NCBI GenBank assembly: GCA_964511495.1
Contig: CAZEFT010000008.1
Span: 1-64,000 of the forward strand
Direction of reading: 5' to 3'
Source of the DNA: Litorimonas sp964511495
Lineage (GTDB): Bacteria; Pseudomonadota; Alphaproteobacteria; Caulobacterales; Maricaulaceae
DNA: 64,000 nucleotides
The notes below the pieces were generated by a model that was given only the letters and a program-made list of their open reading frames with translations, was not told where the DNA came from and did not search any database. Below are positions 52,040-60,104 of the stretch, one piece after another; position 1 is the stretch's first letter, and each line of letters opens with the position of its first letter. The translations under genes and the position numbers were made by a program.

Positions 52040-52072
52040 AAGCACGCCGCCCAGAGGGCCCGCGGCGCGCTT
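52040..52072 (-). terminator. Hairpin terminator after cheR-like gene
   Basis: A long GC-rich hairpin begins at the stop codon of the CheR-like gene: arms AAGC-CGCCGC and GGCG-GCTT around GCCC-TCT-GGGC, read on the minus strand, followed by TTTC. The U-tract is weak, but the stem is strong and it separates the operon from pheS. Confidence 0.55.
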
Positions 52073-53006
52073 AAGCGCGTTTCTTTGGGTCAGATTTTAA
52101 GAAGGTTGTCCGGCCATTTGATTTTTTGACATTGGGGTCTTCGATGGGCGCAATATCTTCGACGATTTCCTCGCGCTTTTTATACAAGCCCTGTTTTTCG
52201 GGAACAGGGTCGAAGCCGAAATTGTAATTCTTCAAGCTCTCTTTGGTGCCGAGTAGAAGATAACCATGCGGCAAAACCAATGAAGAGAGACCGCGTAACA
52301 CGCGAAGTTGCGCCGTATTGGAATAATGCGGCAAAGCCCCTCTGAACAAAACACCGTGGAATTTAGGCAGCGTGCCGAGATTGGATAATAAATGAACGTC
52401 CTCGAAGCGCACCATCTCTTTGATAGAGGATTGAACGACCCAATCGGTACTGCCTGCCTCGGAAGCAGGCTCGAAATAATCAATGAGGTCTTTTGCCGAT
52501 AAGCCGCGCTGGACTTCAAAATGGGTGTAGCGGCCCTCTCTCGCGCGGTCCAAAGCCGCTGAGGGGTAATCGACACCAATAATTTCCACACTGAGATTGG
52601 GGTAATTTGCCCGCACTTTTTCAAAAGCGATCGCCATGCCATAGGTTTCCTGCCCCGTGGCGCAGCCGAAAGAGAGCAAACGTAAATGTCCACCGCCCCG
52701 AACCGCATAGAGTTCCGGAAGGATGACACCGGTAAATAATGCAAAGCTTTGCGGGTCAGTATTAAAATGTGTGTCCCGTTCCAAAAGGGCCGAGACGACT
52801 TGGATCGCGAGTTTGGGTTGCCCCGTTTTGAAGAGTTCTTCGACCAAGGCGTCGAGCGACTCAAAGCCTTCTTTTCTGGCAAGAGCGGAGAGGCGTGTCT
52901 CCACCAAGAACGCGTGATCTGATCCCAGATTGACACCGGCAAGTTCTAGTGTCAGCCGTTTCAAAGCTTCATAATAGGAGGCATTGAGTGACAGCACTGA
53001 GGACAT
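52071..53006 (-). CDS. Divergent CheR-type methyltransferase homologue
   Basis: CheR methylates chemoreceptor glutamates with SAM. The 311-residue protein has the CheR layout: helical N-domain (1-75), then a SAM-binding domain with LRLLSFGCATGQETYGMAIA and EIIGVDYPSAALDRAREGRY. It departs from canonical CheR at several sites: the FFR segment reads THFNTDP, GEEPYS reads GQETYG, and FCRNVMIYF reads LFRGALPHY. It may be a non-classical or inactive member. It is two bases after the CheY-like gene in an operon near chpT. Caulobacter has a cheR gene near chpT, as I recall it. Confidence 0.8.
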   Translation of the reverse strand: MSSVLSLNASYYEALKRLTLELAGVNLGSDHAFLVETRLSALARKEGFESLDALVEELFKTGQPKLAIQVVSALLERDTHFNTDPQSFALFTGVILPELYAVRGGGHLRLLSFGCATGQETYGMAIAFEKVRANYPNLSVEIIGVDYPSAALDRAREGRYTHFEVQRGLSAKDLIDYFEPASEAGSTDWVVQSSIKEMVRFEDVHLLSNLGTLPKFHGVLFRGALPHYSNTAQLRVLRGLSSLVLPHGYLLLGTKESLKNYNFGFDPVPEKQGLYKKREEIVEDIAPIEDPNVKKSNGRTTFLKSDPKKRA

Positions 53007-53008
53007 GC

Positions 53009-53383
53009 TTAGATAAGCCCTGCCAATTGAAATTTACTTTCAATGATATCGGAATCAAAGGGTTTCATAATATATTCATTGGCCCCGAACTTCAGGGCTT
53101 CGGTAATCCGCTCAACACTGCGCTCGGATGTGCAGAATACAATGACGGGTTTGTCCCCATCGGGCTCATCACGGAGGGCTTTCAAAAACCCAAAACCGTC
53201 CATGACCGGCATGTTCCAATCCAGCAAAATCGCTTCAGGCATTTTGACTTGGCAAAATTCCAAAGCTTCTTGGCCATTGGCCGCTTCTTCGACTTTAAAA
53301 TTCATGTCTCTGACAATGCGTGAGGCGACGCGGCGTATCATTTTGGAATCATCAACAATCAGGCAGGTTTTGTCATCTGTCAT
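53009..53383 (-). CDS. CheY-like single-domain response regulator
   Basis: The 124-residue receiver has the acidic pair Asp11-Asp12 (LIVDDSKMIRR), phospho-acceptor Asp55 (ILLDWNMPVMDGFG), a Thr in VFCTSE and Lys in EYIMKPFD. It has no output domain. It lies between the CheA-like unknown gene (33-base gap) and the cheR-like gene (2-base gap). Its cognate kinase is not obvious; the neighbouring ChpT phosphotransferase is one possible phosphodonor, which is inference. Assignment as chemotaxis CheY versus another receiver cannot be settled. Confidence 0.92.
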   Translation of the reverse strand: MTDDKTCLIVDDSKMIRRVASRIVRDMNFKVEEAANGQEALEFCQVKMPEAILLDWNMPVMDGFGFLKALRDEPDGDKPVIVFCTSERSVERITEALKFGANEYIMKPFDSDIIESKFQLAGLI

Positions 53384-53416
53384 TGTTCTGTCTCATCATG
53401 TTTTGCTTAATCTGTC

Positions 53417-54580
53417 TCATACGGCTTTGATGGGTTCAAAATTTATGAGGGTAGCATCCGTACGGGTTTTTTGAATGTAGACGGTCTCCGTCTCCATCAA
53501 TGCCCCCAAACGTGCCGCAATGCCTTCATCGACGGGCATTTTAACCGAAGAGTTTACAGTCTTTTCTGATGTGCCCGATGTTGATAAATCGGAAAGAATG
53601 AGTTGCAAATGGCCGCTTAAACCATTGGCTCTTTGCTCTGTTGACTTGGAATATGGTGCAGCCTCTAAAATTGATTTCGGCAGGGGCGGTGTATTGGCCA
53701 AGATATGCAAGGCCTTCTTCTCATAGCTGATGTCAATATGGGCAAGGGGTTGATCTTCGCACTTTGCGGCGAGTTGGTGCACAAGCGCTCCTATCCAATA
53801 TTCGAGACGGGTTCGCAGGGTTAAGGCGTCTTTTTCTGTCAGGCTTAAAGCATCGACATCATAAGATAGGCTGAGTGTCAGCTTGTTTTGGCGCGCTTGG
53901 GTGAGGCCGAATTGAATGATCTCACTGATAAAACTATCGCCGGAGATTAGCGCTTCATTTTTGACGGCTGTGGGCACTACGGCTGTCTGTATTAACGGCA
54001 CAGTCTTAGCTTCTGCCGCGCTGTCTTGGGTGTCGGCTTTTGCAGCCTCGGTATTTTCTGGTTCCGTCCGCGGCGCTACACCTGATGAAAAAGACAAGAG
54101 CGTTGCCAGAGCGGGGCGCTCCGAGTCATTGGCATGACTTAATGTCGAGGAGAGGGCTTCAAAAGCGCGGGCCTGACGGGCTTCATCCGAGAGTGCCAGC
54201 GGAATTATGTCGGCCTCTTTTTTATCGACATTTTGAGTGGCAACTGACGATTGAGTGGTGGCTTCTGCTTCCGCCTCCGCTTCATATCCTTCCAACTCAA
54301 TCAAGCCTTCTTCATATTGCGCAATCAATCCGCTCAGTGTTGTTATGTAAGGCGTGAGGGTTTGCGAGGCGTGCAACGCGTTAAGCGTTTGTTGTGCGGC
54401 GCGATATATGGCGCGTGCATGATTGCGTTTGGCGGCTGATTGAACATCGGCCAAAGCCTGTGCCGTGACATGCGGGCAGGGCGCTTCTACGGTTTCTGAA
54501 ACAGGCGCCGTGTTCAACTCGGATAGAGCTGAATGGCATTGACGCATAAAAGCGCGGGCCTGTTTGGTGTTATCACCCAT
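53417..54580 (-). CDS. Unknown protein of the chpT-cheY-cheR locus, possibly a degenerate CheA-like scaffold
   Basis: I do not recognise this 387-residue protein by sequence. The N-terminal third is helical (HARAIYRAAQQTLNALHASQ, then an EAEAEAEA run at about 101-107), the middle (108-215) is low-complexity Ala/Glu/Thr, and the C-terminal part (about 215-385) looks folded. The stretch DSFISEIIQFGLTQ, then LRTRLEYWIGALVHQLA, faintly resembles the kinase region of CheA where helices precede an H-N box, but no Gly-rich ATP lid or typical N-box is present. It is the first gene of a three-gene operon with CheY and CheR homologues, with a CtrA-like box ahead. A degenerate histidine-kinase fold is a guess. 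Confidence 0.55.
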   Translation of the reverse strand: MGDNTKQARAFMRQCHSALSELNTAPVSETVEAPCPHVTAQALADVQSAAKRNHARAIYRAAQQTLNALHASQTLTPYITTLSGLIAQYEEGLIELEGYEAEAEAEATTQSSVATQNVDKKEADIIPLALSDEARQARAFEALSSTLSHANDSERPALATLLSFSSGVAPRTEPENTEAAKADTQDSAAEAKTVPLIQTAVVPTAVKNEALISGDSFISEIIQFGLTQARQNKLTLSLSYDVDALSLTEKDALTLRTRLEYWIGALVHQLAAKCEDQPLAHIDISYEKKALHILANTPPLPKSILEAAPYSKSTEQRANGLSGHLQLILSDLSTSGTSEKTVNSSVKMPVDEGIAARLGALMETETVYIQKTRTDATLINFEPIKAV

Positions 54581-54660
54581 AAATCTGCGTCCAAATTCGA
54601 ATACATCTTAAAAGCGAACGAAACGGATCGGACGCTGTGCGAATATATGCCGAAAAAGGG

Positions 54661-54675
54661 TTAAGACGGACTAAA
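54661..54675. promoter_or_regulatory. CtrA-like site before the cheY-cheR operon
   Basis: Read on the minus strand this is TTTA-N7-TTAA, one base from the CtrA consensus, 81 bases upstream of the operon's first gene and downstream of chpT. CtrA is itself the target of ChpT in Caulobacter, so a feedback link is possible but unproven. Confidence 0.45.
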
Positions 54676-54700
54676 GCGGATGAAGATTTTTATAGACCTT

Positions 54701-54722
54701 AAAGCGTGTCAAAACACGCTTT
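54701..54722 (-). terminator. Perfect hairpin after chpT
   Basis: AAAGCGTGT and ACACGCTTT form a nine-base-pair stem with a four-base loop, 25 bases after the chpT stop. The following minus-strand bases are AAGG, so the U-tract is limited to the stem's TTT. It may terminate chpT transcripts before the cheY-cheR operon. Confidence 0.5.
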
Positions 54723-54746
54723 TCGGGGGTTTGAAAAAGCAGGTAT

Positions 54747-55397
54747 TTATGAGCTTTGAGCGGGGCTGACACTGAAAATGACAGTCTCTTCTTCCGTCTG
54801 TGTCGTGATTTGGCTCTGTAATTCGCGGGCGATCATCCCGGTATAAAAAGGTTGAATGGTTCGACCGTCAAATCCGTCTTCAGGCGCTTTGCCGGATAAA
54901 GCCGTTTCAACCTTTTCCTCCAATTTTGCGCGACGCCCTGTACATTTTAATTCCATTGTCTCGCCTTCGCCTGAGACAGAAACGGTGATGTCTCCCCCGC
55001 GCGGCAGGGTGTTGATTGCCAACATTGACAAATTCATGAGCAATCGGGCGCGGCCTTTGGGCAAGCCGTCTGTCGAGAGGTTCCAGATAAAGCCTGCTTT
55101 GGCGTCCTGATACATATCTTCGGTTTTCTTCTTCACATCGTCGAGCGGGATAATACCCGGTGAAGACCCTGCCGCGCCAAATGCATCGCGCAGGAAGTTC
55201 AATTTGGCATTGGCTTGGCGCGAAGAGGTACGAATCAAATCAATCGCATCTTCATGCATGTCGACATTGGATTCGTCGCTTAAGACCTCAAGCCCGGTAT
55301 TGACCATTCCCACAGGGTTAATCAGATCATGGCAAACGCGTGAACACATCAGCGCGGCCAGAGTGGACGGAGTGAGTTTTATAACAGTTTCGCTCAT
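54747..55397 (-). CDS. chpT: Histidine phosphotransferase ChpT
   Basis: ChpT passes phosphate from the kinase CckA to CtrA and CpdR in the cell-cycle phosphorelay. The 216-residue protein has the HDxxxP phospho-acceptor motif (CSRVCHDLINPVGM, His23) in a two-helix DHp-like hairpin, then a degenerate HATPase-like domain without ATP motifs (LLMNLSMLAINTLPRGGDIT), as in ChpT. The length and layout agree with Caulobacter ChpT. It lies 155 bases from the AGCS gene and upstream of the CheA-like/cheY/cheR operon. Confidence 0.93.
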   Translation of the reverse strand: MSETVIKLTPSTLAALMCSRVCHDLINPVGMVNTGLEVLSDESNVDMHEDAIDLIRTSSRQANAKLNFLRDAFGAAGSSPGIIPLDDVKKKTEDMYQDAKAGFIWNLSTDGLPKGRARLLMNLSMLAINTLPRGGDITVSVSGEGETMELKCTGRRAKLEEKVETALSGKAPEDGFDGRTIQPFYTGMIARELQSQITTQTEEETVIFSVSPAQSS

Positions 55398-55498
55398 GGT
55401 TTGCTCTTTGGTTTTCTGTGTCTGTCGCTTTGGATATGGCTTAGCTTGCGATTATTGATTGATTGTTCTTTTGGAATGATTTGCCGTTTGGGACAAAC

Positions 55499-55526
55499 AA
55501 AAAAACCCCGACAAATTGTCGGGGTT
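55499..55526 (-). terminator. Rho-independent terminator of AGCS symporter gene
   Basis: An 11-base inverted repeat AACCCCGACAA/TTGTCGGGGTT (55504-55526) is followed on the minus strand by a run of seven T. It lies 26 bases after the symporter stop codon and is a textbook terminator. It also isolates the chpT gene, which must therefore have its own promoter in 55398-55498. Confidence 0.9.
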
Positions 55527-55551
55527 CGTCATTATTCACCTCTTGGGCGAT

Positions 55552-57078
55552 TTATTTTATATCGTCTTGATCGATCAAACCGTCATTGGCGATCTTTTCT
55601 TTGTCGAAATATTCCTTCGCCAATTTGAAGACCACGGGCGAGAGTAAGATCAAACCAATCAGGTTTGGCGCAGCCATGAGGCCGGTTAAGCTATCCGCGA
55701 TGAGCCAGAATGTGTTGACGACGAGGTTTTCTTTTCCGTCTTCACCACTTTCAAAGTGAAGTGCGAATGTCGATGCAAAAACTGCCAAGATCCAAACAAC
55801 GCGGAAAACAGGAATAGAGCGCTCTTTAAAGATAAAGGCCGCACACCGTTCGCCGTAATAGGACCAACCGATAATGGTGGTGAAAGCGAAAATCGCCAAA
55901 CATACATTGACGATATGATTGCCGTAGCCTGAAAGCGTTGCGTCAAAGGCCATTGCGGTGAGGGGCACGCCTGTTTCACAGCCCGGAGGGGTTTTCCCTT
56001 CGGATAACATGTCCAAAATGGCCGGGTTGGCTAGACAATCTTGTGCCACAACGCCTGAGGTTAAAATAACCAATGCGGTAATCGTACAGATAATCAATGT
56101 ATCAATAATCGTACCAAGCATAGCAATCATGCCTTGGTTGACGGGGTCATTATTTTGCGCCGCAGCATGGGCGATTGGGGCTGACCCTTGTCCGGCTTCG
56201 TTAGAGAATAGGCCGCGGGCGATACCTTTTTGCATGGCAAGCATCATTAGGCCGATGGTAATCCCTGTTCCGGCCTCTTGTGCACCGAACGCGCTTTTGA
56301 AGATTAAGCTAAAGGCTGCCGGAACGGCGCTGACATTAGCAGCAATGACGATGAGAGCGGCCGAGATATAAAGAATAGCCATAAAAGGGACAAGGCGGGA
56401 GGCGATCGCACCAATCCGTTTAATGCCGCCCAGAATTACGGCAGCCACCAGAGCGGATAAAACTAAGGCAACGATACGGGCGTCAAATCCATAACCTGTT
56501 TCCGTTGAGACTAATGCATCACCAATGGAGTTGGCTTGAACGGCATTCCCCGTTGAAAGAGAGCCGATGATGCCAAATATCGCAAAGGCAATGGCGAGCC
56601 AATGCCATTTAGGGCCGAGGCCATTCTTAATGTAATACATGGGGCCACCCACACGGTTGCCATTGGCGTCAACCTCACGGTAGCGCACGGCTAAAACACC
56701 TTCGGAGAATTTTGTGGCTGTGCCCAAAATAGCCGTAATCCACATCCAGAAAACGGCTCCCGGTCCACCAATCGCAATCGCTGCTGCCACACCGGCAATA
56801 TTTCCTGTCCCGACTGTTGAGGAAAGAGCCGTCATTAAAGCTGCGAAAGGCGAGACATCACCTTCGTCGGCTTCACCTGAGCGTTTTTTGAAAAGCTGTT
56901 TAAAGCCGTACCCGACTTTCAAAATGGAAATGAAACGCAAGCCAAAGGTTAAGAATAAACCGACACCTAAGAGTAGAACCATCATGGGGGGACCCCATAT
57001 GATTCCGTTAAAAGCCTCCATCCAACTGTTAAAGAGACCCATCCCGGTCAGCTTTTCTACCGCTTCGACTTCTTCCAT
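55552..57078 (-). CDS. AGCS-family sodium:alanine (glycine) symporter
   Basis: AGCS carriers import alanine or glycine with Na+. I choose the start at 57078 (MEEVEAVEKL), which has GGGAG ahead and gives 508 residues, the usual size; the upstream extension is not conserved in character. Family motifs include STVGTGNIAGVAAAIAIGGP, GPMYYIKNGLGPKW, and ARGLFSNEAGQGSAPIAHAAA, with about ten membrane segments. It ends in a strong terminator. It is a single-gene unit. Confidence 0.95.
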   Translation of the reverse strand: MEEVEAVEKLTGMGLFNSWMEAFNGIIWGPPMMVLLLGVGLFLTFGLRFISILKVGYGFKQLFKKRSGEADEGDVSPFAALMTALSSTVGTGNIAGVAAAIAIGGPGAVFWMWITAILGTATKFSEGVLAVRYREVDANGNRVGGPMYYIKNGLGPKWHWLAIAFAIFGIIGSLSTGNAVQANSIGDALVSTETGYGFDARIVALVLSALVAAVILGGIKRIGAIASRLVPFMAILYISAALIVIAANVSAVPAAFSLIFKSAFGAQEAGTGITIGLMMLAMQKGIARGLFSNEAGQGSAPIAHAAAQNNDPVNQGMIAMLGTIIDTLIICTITALVILTSGVVAQDCLANPAILDMLSEGKTPPGCETGVPLTAMAFDATLSGYGNHIVNVCLAIFAFTTIIGWSYYGERCAAFIFKERSIPVFRVVWILAVFASTFALHFESGEDGKENLVVNTFWLIADSLTGLMAAPNLIGLILLSPVVFKLAKEYFDKEKIANDGLIDQDDIK

Positions 57079-57282
57079 TTTTGTAATCTCCCGAGAGCCT
57101 CTTAGGTTTGAGGCACAATTTTTATATTTGCGCGACCATAGGGGAGGCAAATGGCCCATGACAAATAAAAAAATGCCTTTCTTGGGGGGTAACTCGCAAT
57201 TGCTGTCTTTAAAATGAAAGGGCAGTGCTGTACGCACAAATCTTGAACTTGAAACAACAGACTGGCTGTTGAGGAAATCACT

Positions 57283-58476
57283 ATGTTTGAATATCTCGTT
57301 CCACGGGCTCCGGATGCGATTATCGCCCTGATGGAGGCCTGTAATGCCGACACAAATCCTGATAAAATCGACTTAGGCGTAGGCGTTTATAAAAATGAGG
57401 TCGGTGAAACGACGGTGATGAAGGCCGTCAAAGAAGCTGAAAAGCGTTGGTGGACGGAAGAGCAAACCAAAACCTATGTCTCAACTGTCGGGCGCGCCGA
57501 TTTCCGTGAAGCCATGTCGGCTATGATGTTTGGGGCGGATAATCCCGTAATAACCGAGGGTCGCCTCGCCACGGCACAAGCCGGGGGCGGGTCCGGTGCG
57601 CTCCGTATCGGGGCTGAAGTGATCAAATCTGCGGCGCCGGATGCAACCATTTGGGTCAGCACACCGACATGGGCCAATCACACACCACTCATCAGCTCTG
57701 CCGGCCTTAAAATGGCAAATTATCCTTACTATAACCGCGAAACACTGGGCGTGGATTTTGACGATATGGTCGATCATTTGCGCGCCAAGGCCAAACCCGG
57801 AGATGTGCTGCTCTTACACGGATGCTGTCATAATCCGACAGGGGCCGATTTGTCCGAAGCGCAATGGGATTTCATCGCGGACTTTATGGTCGAGCGCTCT
57901 CTGACCCCTTTTGTTGATTTGGCCTATTTTGGTTTGGGTCGCGGCATGAGTGAAGATGTCTATGGCTTGCACAAGGTTTTGGCGACTTGCCCCGAAGCTA
58001 TTGTTGCGGCGAGTTGCTCCAAGAACTTCGGCTTATATCGCGAGCGCGTAGGCTTGGTGGCTATCATTACCAAAGATCAGGACACAGCGAAAATCGCCCA
58101 AAGCCAGCTCGGAGCCATTCAGCGCAAGATTATTTCTATGCCCCCGGATCACGGTGCGGCCCTCGTGGCGAAAATTCTGAATGATGACGGATTGCGCGCT
58201 TTATGGGTTGAGGAATTGGACGCGATGCGCAACCGCATGTTGGATTTACGCCGACAGCTCTCCGAAGCACTTTCGGTTCAGGGCTCTGAGGTCATGGCCA
58301 ATGCGGTGAAAAACCAAAATGGTATGTTTTCGACCTTACCGGTTTCGAAAGAACAAGCCGAAGCCCTGCGTCGGGATTATTCTGTCTATATGACAAATTC
58401 GGGTCGTATTAATATTGCCGGGGCCAACTCAAGCAATATTCCGCGTTTGGCGAAAGCCATTCTTGATGTGCTTTAG
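57283..58476 (+). CDS. Aromatic/aspartate aminotransferase, class I
   Basis: This PLP enzyme transfers amino groups between aromatic amino acids or aspartate and 2-oxo acids. The 397-residue protein matches the E. coli AspC/TyrB subfamily. The Schiff-base Lys247 lies in AASCSKNFGLYRERVG, the family signature, and GCCHNPTGADLSEAQW and the late NSGRINIAGAN for substrate binding are typical. A Shine-Dalgarno GAGGAAA precedes the start. It converges with phoB and stands alone. Confidence 0.95.
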   Translation: MFEYLVPRAPDAIIALMEACNADTNPDKIDLGVGVYKNEVGETTVMKAVKEAEKRWWTEEQTKTYVSTVGRADFREAMSAMMFGADNPVITEGRLATAQAGGGSGALRIGAEVIKSAAPDATIWVSTPTWANHTPLISSAGLKMANYPYYNRETLGVDFDDMVDHLRAKAKPGDVLLLHGCCHNPTGADLSEAQWDFIADFMVERSLTPFVDLAYFGLGRGMSEDVYGLHKVLATCPEAIVAASCSKNFGLYRERVGLVAIITKDQDTAKIAQSQLGAIQRKIISMPPDHGAALVAKILNDDGLRALWVEELDAMRNRMLDLRRQLSEALSVQGSEVMANAVKNQNGMFSTLPVSKEQAEALRRDYSVYMTNSGRINIAGANSSNIPRLAKAILDVL

Positions 58477-58518
58477 AGCGCCGCTGCGGGAGAAAAGCGT
58501 CGCAATAAAAAGGAATGA

Positions 58519-59217
58519 TTAGGACGTCTTCGCCTTTGGTTCAAAAGCGTAGCCTGCAGAACGGACGGTTCTGATGGGGTCAGGCAGTTTCGGCGCGCCA
58601 AGCGCCTTACGCAAACGTCCGATATGTACATCCACTGTGCGGGCTTCGACATAGACGTCGCGCCCCCACACTGTGTCTAAAAGCTGTTCGCGAGAGAAAA
58701 CCCGTCCCGGATTTTTGATAAAATGTTCCAAAAGGCGGAACTCCGTCGGACCTAAATGAATGGTTTTATCGCCACGCTTCACGCGAAAGGCTTGCATATC
58801 TACTTCGATATCACCTTGAACAATCACATCCTGTAAAAGAGTCGGCTTAGCCCGCCTTAACAGTGAACGTGTTCGGGCAAACAGTTCAGGCATGGAGAAA
58901 GGTTTTACAAGGTAATCATCCGCGCCGTAATCCAAACCCGTAATTTTATCCGTTTCATCGCCGCGCGCCGTGAGCATAATCACAGGCGTGCTGGCGGTCT
59001 TTTTATTACGCCGCAAACGGCGGCAGACTTCAACGCCTGAAAGCTTCGGGAGCATCCAGTCCAATAAAATCAGGTCAGGTGTCCGTTCTTCGGCCATAAG
59101 AAGCGCTTCTTCACCGTCTTCGGCAATGGCCGTGTCATAACCTTCTTTAGAAAAATTATATTCCAATAAGGTGGACAGGGCGTCCTCATCTTCGACGATT
59201 AAAACGTAAGGCTTCAT
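58519..59217 (-). CDS. phoB: Phosphate regulon response regulator PhoB
   Basis: PhoB activates phosphate-starvation genes by binding Pho boxes. The 232-residue protein has a receiver domain with Asp53 (LILLDWMLPKLSG), Glu9/Asp10 and Lys in DYLVKPFSMPEL, and an OmpR-type winged-helix domain (TEFRLLEHFIKNPGRVFSRE and RTVDVHIGRLRKAL). It follows phoU by 70 bases on the minus strand and should be controlled by the tandem Pho boxes upstream of phoU. Confidence 0.97.
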   Translation of the reverse strand: MKPYVLIVEDEDALSTLLEYNFSKEGYDTAIAEDGEEALLMAEERTPDLILLDWMLPKLSGVEVCRRLRRNKKTASTPVIMLTARGDETDKITGLDYGADDYLVKPFSMPELFARTRSLLRRAKPTLLQDVIVQGDIEVDMQAFRVKRGDKTIHLGPTEFRLLEHFIKNPGRVFSREQLLDTVWGRDVYVEARTVDVHIGRLRKALGAPKLPDPIRTVRSAGYAFEPKAKTS

Positions 59218-59287
59218 AATTTTCCTTTTTGAATACCTTTATTTCTAACCCTTTTACGGCTGAATGCGAAGGTAATTTTCCAAGCTT

Positions 59288-59992
59288 TTATTTGCCGCCT
59301 TTGCGCGTATTTTCAATCCGTTTATCCCGGATAAGCTGCGTACCGTTCACGGTGAAATAGATGGATTCGCAAATATTATTGGCAAGGTCTCCGACGCGCT
59401 CCATGTTTTTAGCAATAAAGAGCAACGAAGCACTGGCCGTTATCGTCCGGGGATCGGCCATCATATAGGTCAATAATTCGCGGAAGATGGAATTATACAT
59501 TTCATCAATATCTTCATCGGACAGCCAAACTTGTACGGCCAAATCTGTATCTTCGCGCAAAAGTGCGTCCAAAGCGCGGGAGAGTTGGGCTTTGACCAAT
59601 TTGCCCATGCGGGCCACACCTTTGGCGAGGCTCAAACGGTCGACCTCATTCAAAGACAATGTGCGCCAAGCTATGCCTTCCGCCAAATCACCGACACGTT
59701 CCAAATCATTAGCGACACGCACAGCACCCATAACGCGCCGCAGATCAGATGCCATGGGATGACGCAAGGCCATAATTCGTAAGGCATCTTCGTCAATTTC
59801 TTCTTGAAATCTATTGACGCGGGCATCGGTTTCAATCACCGCTTTGGCCAGTTCATTATCCCGCTTTTTCAAAGAGCGAATGACGTCGGCGAGCATGGTT
59901 TCGGTTAAACTGCCCATTTCCGATAATTTCACATTCAGCGCGTTTAAATCGGCATCATAACCGCTGACGATATGGTCGGCTAACATATTCAT
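59288..59992 (-). CDS. phoU: Phosphate signalling protein PhoU
   Basis: PhoU restrains PhoR-PhoB signalling under phosphate sufficiency by coupling to the Pst transporter. The 234-residue protein is made of two three-helix bundles, with family motifs MALRHPMASDLRRVMGAVRV, quoted in part, and the repeat copy LTYMMADPRTITASASLLFI. The Glu/Asp metal-binding clusters ERVGDLAEGIA and ERVGDLANNIC are present in both halves. It follows tandem Pho boxes and precedes phoB. The pst genes that normally adjoin are missing. Confidence 0.96.
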   Translation of the reverse strand: MNMLADHIVSGYDADLNALNVKLSEMGSLTETMLADVIRSLKKRDNELAKAVIETDARVNRFQEEIDEDALRIMALRHPMASDLRRVMGAVRVANDLERVGDLAEGIAWRTLSLNEVDRLSLAKGVARMGKLVKAQLSRALDALLREDTDLAVQVWLSDEDIDEMYNSIFRELLTYMMADPRTITASASLLFIAKNMERVGDLANNICESIYFTVNGTQLIRDKRIENTRKGGK

Positions 59993-60029
59993 TACATACC
60001 TCGTTTCGAGGCCGCCCTATGTCATTTTC

Positions 60030-60069
60030 GCAACAGTTTTATGACGTCCTAAATACAGCTCTATGACAA
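60030..60069 (-). promoter_or_regulatory. Tandem Pho boxes upstream of phoU
   Basis: On the minus strand four heptamers repeat every 11 bases: TTGTCAT, CTGTATT, ACGTCAT, CTGTTGC, each separated by four bases (AGAG, TAGG, AAAA). The Pho box of PhoB is CTGTCAT-N4-CTGTCAT, so this is two boxes in phase. It lies 38-77 bases ahead of phoU, in the only gap between phoR and phoU. Autoregulation of phoU-phoB is the natural inference. Confidence 0.8.
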
Positions 60070-60104
60070 TTTGCCTGAAACTGCAAAATCAAGAGAGTGT
60101 TGGC

